Below are positions 1 to 8,151 of a DNA stretch of 64,000 bases, piece after piece. Position 1 is the stretch's first letter. The number at the start of each line of letters is the position of its first letter. The notes under the pieces are model-generated. The model was given only the letters and a program-made list of their open reading frames with translations. It did not search any database and was not told where the DNA came from. A program made the position numbers and the translations under genes. Source of the DNA: UBA12474 sp964549625 (lineage in GTDB: Bacteria > Babelota > Babeliae > Babelales > Babelaceae); the NCBI GenBank assembly GCA_964549625.1, contig CAZJVA010000001.1, positions 248,001 through 312,000 of the forward strand, written 5' to 3'.

Positions 1-36
1 AAAGTCGGGCATTTTTGATTGAGGATGAATAGATTT

Positions 37-1041
37 ATGGCAGACATTGTTTTAACGGGTGATCGGCCTACAGGGCCGCTACATCTTGGCCATTATGTAG
101 GTTCGTTAGCTAATCGTGTAGTGATGCAGGATGCTTATCAACAGTTTGTTATGATAGCTGATGTACAGGCGCTTACTGATAATTACGATAATCCTCAAAA
201 AGTTAGAGATAATGTTTTTGAGGTTGTGTTGGATTATTTGGCTGTGGGAATTGATCCTCAAAAGACTACTATTTTTATTCAGTCGATGATTCCTGAAATC
301 GCTGAGCTGACGATTTTTTATCTTAATTTAGTAACGTTAGCCCGCTTGCAGCGAAATCCTACGGTCAAAACTGAGATGTATCAAAAAGGTTTGGAGAATC
401 GTATTCCTGTAGGGTTTTTAGTTTATCCGGTTAGCCAAGCTGCGGATATTACTATTTTTAAGGCCCGTTTTGTGCCTGTCGGTGAGGATCAGCTGCCAAT
501 GATTGAACAGACCAATGAGTTGGTTCGTTCGTTTAATCGTATATATGGGGAAGGCCTTATGCGGGAGGCTGAAGCAATTGTGCCTAAAATTGCGCGGCTT
601 CCTGGTACCGATGGCTCAGCGAAAATGAGTAAGACCATGGGGAACACGATTTCTTTGGGTGAGCCCTCGGAATCGCTTTATAAAAAAGTGATGGGAATGT
701 ATACCGATCCAAATCATATCAAAGTCAGTGATCCGGGCAATGTTGAAGGTAATCCGGTTTTTGCTTATTTAGACGCATTTGATTCTGATTTGGCCGAAGT
801 GGCGCGTCTGAAAGAGCATTATATGCGTGGAGGGCTTGGGGATGTGGTAATCAAAAAGTATCTCTTTGAGGTATTAGATGCTTTTTTGGCTCCTGTTCGT
901 GAACGACGCTTGGCTTTTGCGGAGGACATGACGCAGATACATCGCATTGTTGCGCAGGGAACGGAACAAGCTCGTGATGTCGCTGCTGCTACTATGCGTG
1001 AAGTTCGAGCGGCGATGCATTTGAATTATTTTGGGGGTTAG
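37..1041 (+). CDS. trpS: Tryptophanyl-tRNA synthetase
   Basis: Class I aminoacyl-tRNA synthetase that charges tRNA-Trp in the cytoplasm. The class I HIGH-type signature is visible as PLHLGHY at residues 14-20 and the KMSKS-type loop as AKMSKTMGN near residue 190; the 334-residue length is typical of bacterial TrpS. I chose the ATG at 37 because the conserved N-terminus (ADIVLTGDRPTG) starts there and a GAGG lies 12 bases upstream; a TTG at 19 and an ATG at 25 are in frame but lack a sensible ribosome-binding site. The gene is followed at once by a strong hairpin terminator shared with the convergent gene. Its promoter, if any, lies outside the window. Identity is secure; only the start is uncertain. 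Confidence 0.96.
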   Translation: MADIVLTGDRPTGPLHLGHYVGSLANRVVMQDAYQQFVMIADVQALTDNYDNPQKVRDNVFEVVLDYLAVGIDPQKTTIFIQSMIPEIAELTIFYLNLVTLARLQRNPTVKTEMYQKGLENRIPVGFLVYPVSQAADITIFKARFVPVGEDQLPMIEQTNELVRSFNRIYGEGLMREAEAIVPKIARLPGTDGSAKMSKTMGNTISLGEPSESLYKKVMGMYTDPNHIKVSDPGNVEGNPVFAYLDAFDSDLAEVARLKEHYMRGGLGDVVIKKYLFEVLDAFLAPVRERRLAFAEDMTQIHRIVAQGTEQARDVAAATMREVRAAMHLNYFGG

Positions 1042-1049
1042 AGGAATGT

Positions 1050-1083
1050 GGAGTCTCTAGAGGGATATAGCTCTAGAGACTCC
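1050..1083. terminator. Hairpin terminator between convergent genes
   Basis: A perfect 13-bp inverted repeat (GGAGTCTCTAGAG, 8-base loop, CTCTAGAGACTCC) sits between the stop of trpS and the stop of the convergent gene on the minus strand. The plus side is followed by a T-rich stretch after a short gap. It probably serves both directions. Confidence 0.75.
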
Positions 1084-1088
1084 AAGAG

Positions 1089-1625
1089 TCATTTTGCTTT
1101 TACCAGTTGGGCGAGTGGCCTGCCGTCAAAAAGCAGCATTTCTTTGTCATTGTTTAAGGCTTCAAAGTCCGTGTTTCTGTCGAGTATAATGTCTGTTCCT
1201 ATGATTTTTCCGTTGGCTAACCTGACACCATCACCGGGGGCAAGATAGTAGCCCTTTGGGGTGTCTATGATGACAAAATATTTTTCTTGAATAGTTGGAT
1301 TGTCGCGCAGATAAGGACCTTCCCATTTTTCTGGATGCGTTAAGTTCATTGATCCAACTTCTGATCCAACGAATCGTTCAACGGTTAGGAAGTCTACGTA
1401 GTTTTTTTCGTGTTCAAAGTCGATAATTTTGCACGTATCATCTATTTTCCTGAATATTTGAGCCAATTCTTCAATGGTTTGGGCGGTGAGCTTACTGCTT
1501 ATGATTTTGGAGTCATGATAGTATCTTTGCAGCGCTATGCCAAGGAGACCAAGGAGGAGAATTGCAGTTGCTGTTGGCAAGAGATATCCGAGTATTTGGC
1601 GTTTGTTTTTTTGTGAGAGCTTCAT
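1089..1625 (-). CDS. Small membrane-anchored protein, unknown function
   Basis: A 178-residue protein with a short basic N-terminus (KLSQKNKR), one hydrophobic helix at about residues 13-33, and a soluble domain that would face the periplasm. The part around WEGPYL and the topology (one N-terminal helix, small globular domain) recall minor pseudopilins of type II secretion or pilus systems, but the usual Gly|Phe-x4-Glu prepilin signature is not clear (no Glu at +5), so I do not name it. The ATG at 1625 is preceded by GAAAGGGGAA at good spacing; the longer frame upstream has no such site. A prepilin peptidase gene is present at 29486-30250, which keeps a pilin-like role possible. Confidence 0.6.
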   Translation of the reverse strand: MKLSQKNKRQILGYLLPTATAILLLGLLGIALQRYYHDSKIISSKLTAQTIEELAQIFRKIDDTCKIIDFEHEKNYVDFLTVERFVGSEVGSMNLTHPEKWEGPYLRDNPTIQEKYFVIIDTPKGYYLAPGDGVRLANGKIIGTDIILDRNTDFEALNNDKEMLLFDGRPLAQLVKAK

Positions 1626-1714
1626 TGCGTTTCCCCTTTCTCCACGCATACATATTTTGGGCGCAGTATACAAGCTTCGCTAGTAAAAAGAAAGCGGCAT
1701 ATTGTTCTTTTTGG

Positions 1715-1742
1715 TAGACACAATTGTTTTCTTTGCTATCTT
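1715..1742 (+). promoter_or_regulatory. Candidate promoter for tRNA(CAU)
   Basis: TAGACA, a 16-bp spacer and TATCTT lie about 30 bases upstream of the tRNA, so transcription would start near 1750. It is a moderate match to the sigma-70 consensus. Confidence 0.4.
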
Positions 1743-1772
1743 GACTGAAGAAGCGTATGCGCATTATCTGGC

Positions 1773-1849
1773 GGGCCCATAGCTCAGTTGGTCAGAGCAA
1801 TCGGCTCATAACCGAGAGGTCCCAGGTTCAAGTCCTGGTGGGCCCACCA
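1773..1849 (+). tRNA. tRNA with CAU anticodon (Ile2 or elongator Met)
   Basis: A full 77-nt cloverleaf with encoded CCA: acceptor GGGCCCA paired with the 3' GGGCCC region, D arm GCTC...GAGC, anticodon loop CTCATAA (anticodon CAU), and T arm with GGTTCAAGTCC. CAU can be initiator Met, elongator Met or the lysidine-modified Ile2. The acceptor starts with a normal pair, which argues against an initiator. Overall similarity in the anticodon arm leans toward Ile2, and tilS, which makes lysidine on that tRNA, is in the same window, but elongator Met cannot be excluded by eye. Confidence 0.9.
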
Positions 1850-1874
1850 AGTAGAATATCTGGTGGGATTTTTC

Positions 1875-2609
1875 ATGCAAGATCCATATGGCGCGTTAGT
1901 TGCGCTTATTCGTTTTGATAAAACTATTCATGGGCGTGAGCGTGATATTGCCATGCAAAAAGAGGCGGTAGCCGCTATTTCCAAAAACATACAAGAAGCA
2001 GAAAAAGATAGCCTAAAAGCGCGAGAGGGGTTTCGTCAGCTTGAAAAGCGACAAAATGAAATAGATCTTGAGTTGCGTACGTGCGATCAAGATGAGCGGC
2101 GAATTACAATGCGTCTTGATACTGCTGGACGTGGAAAAGAGTTTGAAGCGTTAACTCATGAGCGTACCTTGCTTGATTCTAAACGTTTGAAGATTGAAAC
2201 AGAGCTTGAATCTGTGTGGAGTCAGTTGGCTGAAGCAGAGACGGCTCTTAAACGTGCTCAGGGGCGTTTGGATGATATTGTTCGTGAAGCAGCTCCCCTG
2301 CTCAATGAACATGAGAATGAGATAAAAAAAGGTGAAGATACTCTCTTAGAGCTTCGTAGGCATCGAGGAGAATTTTTAGCGGCCGTTCGTCCTGAGTGGG
2401 TAGCGTTATATGAACAGATGCATGCACGTGTGGTAAATCCTTTTGTACCTGTTGTCAATGGGGCGTGCGGTGGCTGTGGAAGTGCTATTTCTAGGGTTGA
2501 TATTGCTTCGGTTGAACACCATCAGCTGGTTTCGTGCCAAACATGTCGGCGTATGTTGTATGATTCACAGGTCCCTGAGGAGATTGATGCAGCTCAAGTT
2601 GTGGGGTAA
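1875..2609 (+). CDS. C4-type zinc-ribbon coiled-coil protein (zf-RING_7/CT398-like)
   Basis: A 244-residue protein with a long helical coiled-coil hairpin (charged heptad-like sequence, roughly residues 20-175) and a C-terminal zinc ribbon built from CGGCGSAI and CQTCRRML. This arrangement defines the family that includes chlamydial CT398; members are thought to be adaptor proteins, but the cellular role is not settled. The ATG at 1875 follows GGTGGGA at suitable distance; a GTG at 1863 would add four residues. The gene follows the tRNA closely and overlaps the downstream RNase H gene by 23 bases, so the two are translationally coupled. Family assignment is good, function is open. Confidence 0.82.
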   Translation: MQDPYGALVALIRFDKTIHGRERDIAMQKEAVAAISKNIQEAEKDSLKAREGFRQLEKRQNEIDLELRTCDQDERRITMRLDTAGRGKEFEALTHERTLLDSKRLKIETELESVWSQLAEAETALKRAQGRLDDIVREAAPLLNEHENEIKKGEDTLLELRRHRGEFLAAVRPEWVALYEQMHARVVNPFVPVVNGACGGCGSAISRVDIASVEHHQLVSCQTCRRMLYDSQVPEEIDAAQVVG

Positions 2610-3093
2610 CACGGTCGAGCCTGTTCCAGAAAAAACACGTGTGATACGTGAGCCACTAAAACTGTTTGTTGACGGTGCCTCGCGCGGGAATCCTGGTGCC
2701 GCTGGTGCCGGGGTTGTGATTACGTTGGCTGGCGCGCGTATCTTCCAGGATGGGTATTATTTAGGGCGTGGTACAAATAATGAGGCAGAGTATTGGGCCT
2801 TGTTGCTTGGGCTTCAAAAAATTTTTGATTTGGATCTGCTTGAGCATACGATCTTTATCTTTTCTGATTCACAGTTACTAGTTCGTCAAATACGTGGTGA
2901 ATACCGCGTGAAAAACCTAGGTCTTCGTCGCTTGTTTGACCGCGCACAGGAGCTCTTGCGCTTATGTGATTATAAGATTGTTCATGTGTTGCGAGAGTAC
3001 AACAAGGAAGCCGATGCTATGGCGAATCGTGGTATCGATGAACATAATGTTGTTCCTGCAGACCTATTAGAGCGGCTTGGTGTAGCGATATGA
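2587..3093 (+). CDS. rnhA: Ribonuclease HI family protein
   Basis: Degrades the RNA strand of RNA-DNA hybrids. The 168-residue protein shows the RNase H catalytic carboxylates in order: Asp in LFVDGASRGNPG, Glu in NNEAEYWALLLGL, Asp in FSDSQLLV, and a late Asp in NKEADAMANRG. This is the short bacterial/archaeal-like RNase HI without the basic protrusion of the E. coli enzyme. The ATG at 2587 lies inside the end of the upstream gene and has GAGGAG just before it, which fixes the start although the frame is open further upstream. It overlaps the next gene by an ATGA. Confidence 0.9.
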   Translation: MQLKLWGNTVEPVPEKTRVIREPLKLFVDGASRGNPGAAGAGVVITLAGARIFQDGYYLGRGTNNEAEYWALLLGLQKIFDLDLLEHTIFIFSDSQLLVRQIRGEYRVKNLGLRRLFDRAQELLRLCDYKIVHVLREYNKEADAMANRGIDEHNVVPADLLERLGVAI

Positions 3094-4268
3094 AATCGGT
3101 TCTGCTTGCTGTTTTTTTGACAATAGGGATAAGCTGGCCGGTCGTTGCACTTGATGTTCGTGTTTTACTTGCAGATTATGTAGTGAGTGAATCGCCTGTC
3201 TTTCAGCTTCAATCAGCGGGCGGTTTTATTGTGTCGCGGGTGAATGAAGCAGATGTGTATGAAATAGAAAAAGACACGGTTTCTATAACCTTTGCTAAAG
3301 GTAGACTTGTGCTTGATGGAAGGCCGCTTGCAGTTTCTCGTTTTTTGGTGAGACCCAAGGATGAGGGCGCGGGTATAGCTTTTGGCGAACGTGTTTATGA
3401 TGGTGCTTTTGTTGTTAGTCTTTGGAACAATAAGCTCTTTGTTGTTAATACGCTTGATTTAGAGTCTTATCTCTATTCCGTTTTGCGTTGGGAGGGGTGG
3501 CCAACCTGGCATGAAGAGGCCAACCGTGCTTTTGCCATTGTTTGTCGAACGTATGCGACGCATAAGGTTTTCCTTGCGCGGCGACGTAAAAAACCAACAG
3601 CTTTTGGTACGTTGTTTGATATTAAAGCGTCTAATGCTCACCAAACATACGGTGGCCGGCATACACAACGCCATTGGCGGCGGGTAGTAGATGAAACCGC
3701 AGGCATGGTGTTGGTGTACCATGACGAACCGATTGCAGCGATGTATGATATGTCTTGTGGTGGGATTACCCCGAGTGCTTTGACGGGCGTAGATTTTGCT
3801 AAATATCCGTACTTAAAGCGCTCGTACCCTTGTTTGGCTTGTCGTAAATGGCCGTATTTTGAGTGGAAAAAAGAGTTCTTAATTTCTGATTTTGAGTCGC
3901 AGTTGTCTATTCGGTTGCGTGCAGGGTTGCCAGATGCACGAATTTTTTTTGCAGTGCACGACGATGCGGGAGTGCTGCGGGAGCTTTCGATTAAGACGCG
4001 CCGTGGTGCACACATGGTTTCGGGAAAAAAGTTCTATTCGTTATTCAAAAAAGAGGTTAAAAGCCTCTGTTGTTCGATTGAAAAAAAATCAAAAACGGTT
4101 CTTGTACGCGGCAAGGGATATGGCCATTTGTTAGGCTATTGTCAGTGGGGTGCTGCATATATGGCAAAAGAACAGGGCATGAAATACCGAGAATTACTTT
4201 CGTTTTTTTACCCAGAGGCGGAGCTCAAGGTCTTAAAGAAGCGAGATGTGACCAGTGCCGGGATATAG
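3090..4268 (+). CDS. SpoIID/LytB domain protein
   Basis: A 392-residue secreted protein with a signal peptide (about residues 1-20) and the SpoIID/LytB core: LDLESYLYSVLRWE followed by EANRAFAIVCRTYATHKV, which matches the family pattern of a YLxxVxxxE motif, an Ala-rich helix and an ARTYA-like segment. In sporeformers SpoIID is a lytic transglycosylase acting on denuded glycan; in non-sporulating Gram-negatives the LytB-like proteins are thought to trim or regulate peptidoglycan. The catalytic Glu of the family is plausibly the Glu in VLRWE. It overlaps rnhA by 4 bases and the downstream gene by 14, so it belongs to the same run. Confidence 0.85.
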   Translation: MKSVLLAVFLTIGISWPVVALDVRVLLADYVVSESPVFQLQSAGGFIVSRVNEADVYEIEKDTVSITFAKGRLVLDGRPLAVSRFLVRPKDEGAGIAFGERVYDGAFVVSLWNNKLFVVNTLDLESYLYSVLRWEGWPTWHEEANRAFAIVCRTYATHKVFLARRRKKPTAFGTLFDIKASNAHQTYGGRHTQRHWRRVVDETAGMVLVYHDEPIAAMYDMSCGGITPSALTGVDFAKYPYLKRSYPCLACRKWPYFEWKKEFLISDFESQLSIRLRAGLPDARIFFAVHDDAGVLRELSIKTRRGAHMVSGKKFYSLFKKEVKSLCCSIEKKSKTVLVRGKGYGHLLGYCQWGAAYMAKEQGMKYRELLSFFYPEAELKVLKKRDVTSAGI

Positions 4269-4704
4269 GGGACATTTGGGTGGTGCAGCCGTTCCGATAG
4301 TTTTTTTGCTGCTGCTGAGCTTGTGTTTTGGGTGGCGCCTAGAGCGTGTTCTGCTTGCTTCATTGTTTTGCTTTTTGGGCGCCTTGGCTCCAGATATAGA
4401 TACATATAGTCGTGCGCGTCAACTTTTTTTTGGCCTTCTCTTTGTTGCTGGTGTTTTTGCGTTAATAGCTGCATCTTGGTTTGTTTTGTTAATTCTCTTT
4501 TTAGTTGGGCTTTTTGTTATGTTGCAGCGACACCGTAGATTGTTTCACCGGCTTTGGTTTTGGGCTTTGCTCGGTGGAATTTGTTGGCTTGCTGTTATGT
4601 CTATGGCGCCGTCAGAAATTTTTAGTTTGGCGGGTATTGCAATTGGATCATTTTTGATTGGTGTAATCAGCCATTTATATCTTGATGGATGTCGACTTTT
4701 CTGA
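4255..4704 (+). CDS. YdjM/DUF457-like membrane protein
   Basis: A 149-residue integral membrane protein with several hydrophobic helices and the polar motifs of the YdjM family (predicted membrane-bound metal-dependent hydrolase): APDID near residue 45, HRRLFHR near residue 90 and SHLYLDG at the C-terminus. The conserved His and Asp residues suggest metal binding, but no substrate is established for the family. The GTG start at 4255 lies inside the end of the SpoIID-like gene, in keeping with translational coupling. Assignment to the family is likely rather than certain. Confidence 0.7.
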   Translation: MPGYRGHLGGAAVPIVFLLLLSLCFGWRLERVLLASLFCFLGALAPDIDTYSRARQLFFGLLFVAGVFALIAASWFVLLILFLVGLFVMLQRHRRLFHRLWFWALLGGICWLAVMSMAPSEIFSLAGIAIGSFLIGVISHLYLDGCRLF

Positions 4705-4788
4705 TGGGAACTTGCCATTTTTTATGGGGTTGCATTATAGTGGCTGAGTAGGGAGTAACCACGTTGTGGACCGTAGTAAGGAGTTGGC

Positions 4789-5889
4789 ATGAATCGTCAC
4801 GATATACCAATGTTGCGCGCCCAGGAGAGCTATCCATCGCTCTCAATTTTTGTACGAACACATCGTGCAATGCCTGCGCGGGAGCAGGATCCTATCACCG
4901 TAAAAAATTTGGTCAGAGAAGCCAAAGAACGTCTTTTAAAAGAGTTTTCGGTACGAGAGCTTGAGGCTCTCTTTGCTAAGCTAGACGAAACAGTTGCAAA
5001 AATTGATTATGCTCGTTCAAAAGATGGGATTGCTATTTTTGTGAATACCGATGTCTCTAAGATATTTCGCTTACCTGTTCCTGTCGAAAGCCGTGTAATC
5101 ATAGACAAGGTTTTTGCGTTGGGTGAGGTGGATCGAATTATTCATAGGCTTGTACAATACTATCTTTTACTGCTAAATGAAAAGTCCGTTCGTCTGTATA
5201 GTGGAGTAGGAAGTATTTTGCATGAGATGCAGGAAGGAGAATTTCCTCTGAGTTACGAGCGGCCTCGAGTAGAGGCTATGCAGTACAAGGTAAACAACGA
5301 GATTGTGCGCCATTCGCCCCATGATTCGGAATATTTTGATGAACATAAGCGGCAATTTATGCGTAAGGTTGATGAGGCGTATAAGTCGGTTACCAAAGAT
5401 CGCCCTTTGCCATTGATTATTACTGGCGCCGATCGGACGATGAATTTTTTTAAAGAGGTTTATAGGCAGCCAGTGGCAGCAGAAGTTTCCGGAGATTTTG
5501 AGCTTTTTTCAATTTTTGATTTAGCCGATGCTATAGAGCCGGCGACAAAAGAGCTTTGGGAAGCAAAGCAAAAGGCCAAGTTAGCAGATTTTGATAAAGC
5601 TGTTGGGAAGTTGCAGCATGCATTCGGAATCCGTGCTGTCTGGAAGGCGGCAGAAGAAGGTCGAATAAAAGACTTGCTGGTTGAAGAAGGGTATACGGTA
5701 GCAGGCGCTATCAATAAAGCAGAACCAACCAATATTATGCTGGCCGCAGATTCGACGTTGCCAGGGATTAGCGATGATCTAGTTGACCTGTTGGTGGCCA
5801 AAGTTGGGGAACAAGGAGGTAGTATTACCTTTGTGGATAAGAGTAAGCTTAGCGATTATGAGCAAATCGCAGCAATTTTACGCTTTTAA
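4789..5889 (+). CDS. baeRF3-type eRF1-like protein (candidate ribosome-associated factor)
   Basis: A 366-residue soluble protein resembling the bacterial archaeo-eukaryotic release factor family 3: a charged N-terminal domain, a central segment with strands SVRLYSG and the typical LIITGADRTMNFF, and a C-terminal domain ending in GGSITFVDKSKLSDYEQIAAILRF, the L7Ae/eRF1 C-domain-like tail. Related proteins have been linked to ribosome hibernation or ribosome-associated quality control, so a stress role on stalled or idle ribosomes is plausible but inferred. ATG at 4789 has AAGGAG six bases upstream. It stands alone, followed by its own terminator. Confidence 0.68.
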   Translation: MNRHDIPMLRAQESYPSLSIFVRTHRAMPAREQDPITVKNLVREAKERLLKEFSVRELEALFAKLDETVAKIDYARSKDGIAIFVNTDVSKIFRLPVPVESRVIIDKVFALGEVDRIIHRLVQYYLLLLNEKSVRLYSGVGSILHEMQEGEFPLSYERPRVEAMQYKVNNEIVRHSPHDSEYFDEHKRQFMRKVDEAYKSVTKDRPLPLIITGADRTMNFFKEVYRQPVAAEVSGDFELFSIFDLADAIEPATKELWEAKQKAKLADFDKAVGKLQHAFGIRAVWKAAEEGRIKDLLVEEGYTVAGAINKAEPTNIMLAADSTLPGISDDLVDLLVAKVGEQGGSITFVDKSKLSDYEQIAAILRF

Positions 5890-5894
5890 AGTTG

Positions 5895-5928
5895 GGGGCG
5901 GGAAATTGTGCCGCCCCTTTTTCTTTTA
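5895..5928 (+). terminator. Rho-independent terminator after the baeRF3 gene
   Basis: GGGGCGG, a 9-base loop and CCGCCCC are followed by TTTTTCTTTT. The stem lies just downstream of the plus-strand stop codon. Confidence 0.85.
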
Positions 5929-7845
5929 TTTACTCTTGTATTTAGCGATATTATTTTCGATGTCTTTGTTGGAAACGGTTTGATTGTAGTTTTTTGCGGT
6001 AAATCGGTTTGCGCCAAATCGTTCCTCTAAGAAAATGTCGAAAGCATCTTTTTGAGGTTCATTTAAATAGTGCGCGCATAATTCTACCCAACAATCCAAG
6101 CAGAGTGGTGGCATCTGGCAAGTAGAAATTTTGTTGGTTGCAAGTTTATAATATTGAAATGGATCAAATTCTTCTAGTTCACTATTGGCTTTTTGTTCAA
6201 GATCATTTGTTTGCAGGGTTTCGAGTAAAAATTTGTAAGCTTTGACCAGGGATTCGAATTCTTCCTTAGCTTTTGGATTTTGTTTGTGGAGATCGGGGTG
6301 CCGCTTTTTTGCTGCAATTTTGTAGGCTTTTTTTATTTCTTCTGCTGATGGATTTGAATTTGGTTGTAAACCGAGAATACGAAGTGCAGTATTGTAGTCA
6401 AGTGTTTTTGGGGCTACACATATTTTTTCTTTTTTACAGCGATGGCAAGGGCAGGTTGTGTTATTTTGTAGCTTTTGTAGCATATGGTCTTTAGTCTCCT
6501 TTTTGATGACAAATAGGAAGCGTCGAAGCGTGTTGAGTTTTTCGAGGTTACTCGTATTTGAGCCCCAAAATGGGCTTAATTCTTCTGCTAAATTTTGGGC
6601 ATTCTGACTTATAAGACCTGGGAGTTCTTTTTCTATTTGTTCTTTTGCATGTGAATATGAATTTGTTTGGACAACAACATTCTCTTTGTTCCTGGTCTTG
6701 GCACCACCAGGCAAGGTTACGGTGAAATTAACAATGTAATTAAGATATTTGTTTAGAAGTACTTGGTCATTCGTAGCCTTTTTCATGAGTAGGTCGTAGG
6801 CTTTTCTTAGGCTTTCTTCTTCAGATGGATTTTGTGTAATTTTTGATGTAAAAGCGTAGGTGATTTGTTCTGGAATTGGTTTATCTGTTTCGTTAAAGCC
6901 TAACAATAGTAGCGCATCCTTTATTTCTTGGGGTGGATTTATGAAAGATTCAAATGCCGCCCAGATCTCATCTGTTTCTTTTTGTGTTGGTTTGTGGCAA
7001 TTTTGGTATTCGAGGAATTCTTTTCTTAGCTGCCACTCTGGGTATAAGAGGTTGTATCCAGGTTCTCCGTATACCTTCACAAGAGATTGGGTTGTTAGGT
7101 TTTTAAGTGATGGATGCATTTCGGCAAGCTTTTGAGAGGCTTGTATGAGTGTAGGATCTTGTTGTAATTTTGTTAAGCTATGTTTCTTGTATGCAATTCT
7201 AGAAGAAAAGATTGCTTGTTCTAAACCCATGCTTGCTGCGGTGCCTAGCGCTAACCATCCTATTATTGAGGGCCTTTGGTAAACAGACTTGGCAAGACAT
7301 AGAGGCTTGTTAAATGGTGTTTTAATTAGGGTAAAAGGGGTTTTCCAGAAGTGGCGTGAAAACAGAGTTGAATATATATCTGTTGTATTGGTCCAGTTGA
7401 TATGTGGTCGTGTACCATTGGAGATTACGTTGTAGGTAATTTCATTGGATATGAAATTAGCGACATTAAGTGGTAGCGGGCCTGCAGAGAGTGCTACGGT
7501 GAGAGGGTAGCCTATTTTTCCTATTTTACTCAAGCGTCCTAGCGGTACGGATTGTGAAAAAGCTTTGGTGAAGGGAGTAATTGATTTAGTTGCAATTGAT
7601 TCGTAACTAAGTTTGAGACCTGCTGCAATGAGTAGCCCACATGAAAAATGGTGCAGGGGCCTTGATATGATACTTTTTTTAAGCTGAAAAGGTGAAAAAT
7701 CACTGTATTTTGGTTCTTCTCTGTCCTCGTATAAAGGGTTTTTCGGCTCTTGCCATGTAATTGCTATTGAAGGGTTTTGCGGTAATGTGATTTGTGATGC
7801 CGCCATTATTGCGATGCATCCAAATAATACAAATTTCTTTACCAT
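5926..7845 (-). CDS. Secreted J-domain protein with Cys clusters
   Basis: A 639-residue protein with a signal-peptide-like N-terminus (residues 1-18), two or three hydrophobic stretches in the first 200 residues, and a J domain at about 483-545 with an intact HPD at 516-518. Cys clusters flank the J domain (CPCHRC...C at 465-476 and CxxxxxCLDCxxxxC at 576-590), suggesting zinc binding. A further segment at about 308-355 looks like a degenerate J domain (ALLLLGF ... SLRKAYDLL) without HPD. HPD proteins stimulate Hsp70 ATPase; a secreted one would have to meet an Hsp70 outside the bacterial cytoplasm, for example in a host, which is speculation. ATG at 7845 follows GAAAGG. I know no named family for the full length. 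Confidence 0.78.
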   Translation of the reverse strand: MVKKFVLFGCIAIMAASQITLPQNPSIAITWQEPKNPLYEDREEPKYSDFSPFQLKKSIISRPLHHFSCGLLIAAGLKLSYESIATKSITPFTKAFSQSVPLGRLSKIGKIGYPLTVALSAGPLPLNVANFISNEITYNVISNGTRPHINWTNTTDIYSTLFSRHFWKTPFTLIKTPFNKPLCLAKSVYQRPSIIGWLALGTAASMGLEQAIFSSRIAYKKHSLTKLQQDPTLIQASQKLAEMHPSLKNLTTQSLVKVYGEPGYNLLYPEWQLRKEFLEYQNCHKPTQKETDEIWAAFESFINPPQEIKDALLLLGFNETDKPIPEQITYAFTSKITQNPSEEESLRKAYDLLMKKATNDQVLLNKYLNYIVNFTVTLPGGAKTRNKENVVVQTNSYSHAKEQIEKELPGLISQNAQNLAEELSPFWGSNTSNLEKLNTLRRFLFVIKKETKDHMLQKLQNNTTCPCHRCKKEKICVAPKTLDYNTALRILGLQPNSNPSAEEIKKAYKIAAKKRHPDLHKQNPKAKEEFESLVKAYKFLLETLQTNDLEQKANSELEEFDPFQYYKLATNKISTCQMPPLCLDCWVELCAHYLNEPQKDAFDIFLEERFGANRFTAKNYNQTVSNKDIENNIAKYKSK

Positions 7846-7929
7846 GTAATACCTTTCTGATTTGCTTTTTATAAAGTTTCTTAATTATCAACTTGTTAGT
7901 ATTTTGCGATACAGAAAGTTTTTGTCTAT

Positions 7930-8092
7930 CTTCTTAAGCTTTCTTTTTGTGCCGTGGTATCTTGGTCCAAGCTAAAAGCCCGGAGAATTAACGAGCTAGA
8001 AGTAGTGGCATGGGCACAGATACTTAATAAGTCCGTGTGGATAGCTACGAAAATGGGCTAAACAAACTCCGATTCTGTATTTCTATTATAGA
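7930..8092 (-). ncRNA. Candidate structured RNA in the J-protein/dnaJ gap
   Basis: The 306-base gap between two minus-strand genes contains a segment with nested complementary pieces. Reading the minus strand from about 8085: AGCCC pairs with a later GGGCT, GTAG with CTAC, CACA with TGTG and ACTT with AAGT around an ATT loop, giving a rod with internal bubbles. A near-consensus TATAAT (minus strand, about 8087-8092) sits just upstream. A rod of this kind recalls 6S RNA, but I could not match it to 6S, SRP, RNase P or tmRNA core motifs. The strand and ends are uncertain; it could also be a leader structure. Confidence 0.35.
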
Positions 8093-8151
8093 CATTTTAT
8101 CAGGTTTTAAAAATATGTAAATGCGTTTTTATTTGAAATAAGTCATTAGTC

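Noticed and set aside
1089..1625. Type II secretion major pseudopilin
   Set aside because: No Glu at +5 of the hydrophobic segment and no assembly genes nearby, so the name was not used.
7930..8092. tmRNA, RNase P RNA or SRP RNA in the J-protein/dnaJ gap
   Set aside because: The conserved cores of these RNAs were not seen; only a generic structured RNA is kept as a candidate.
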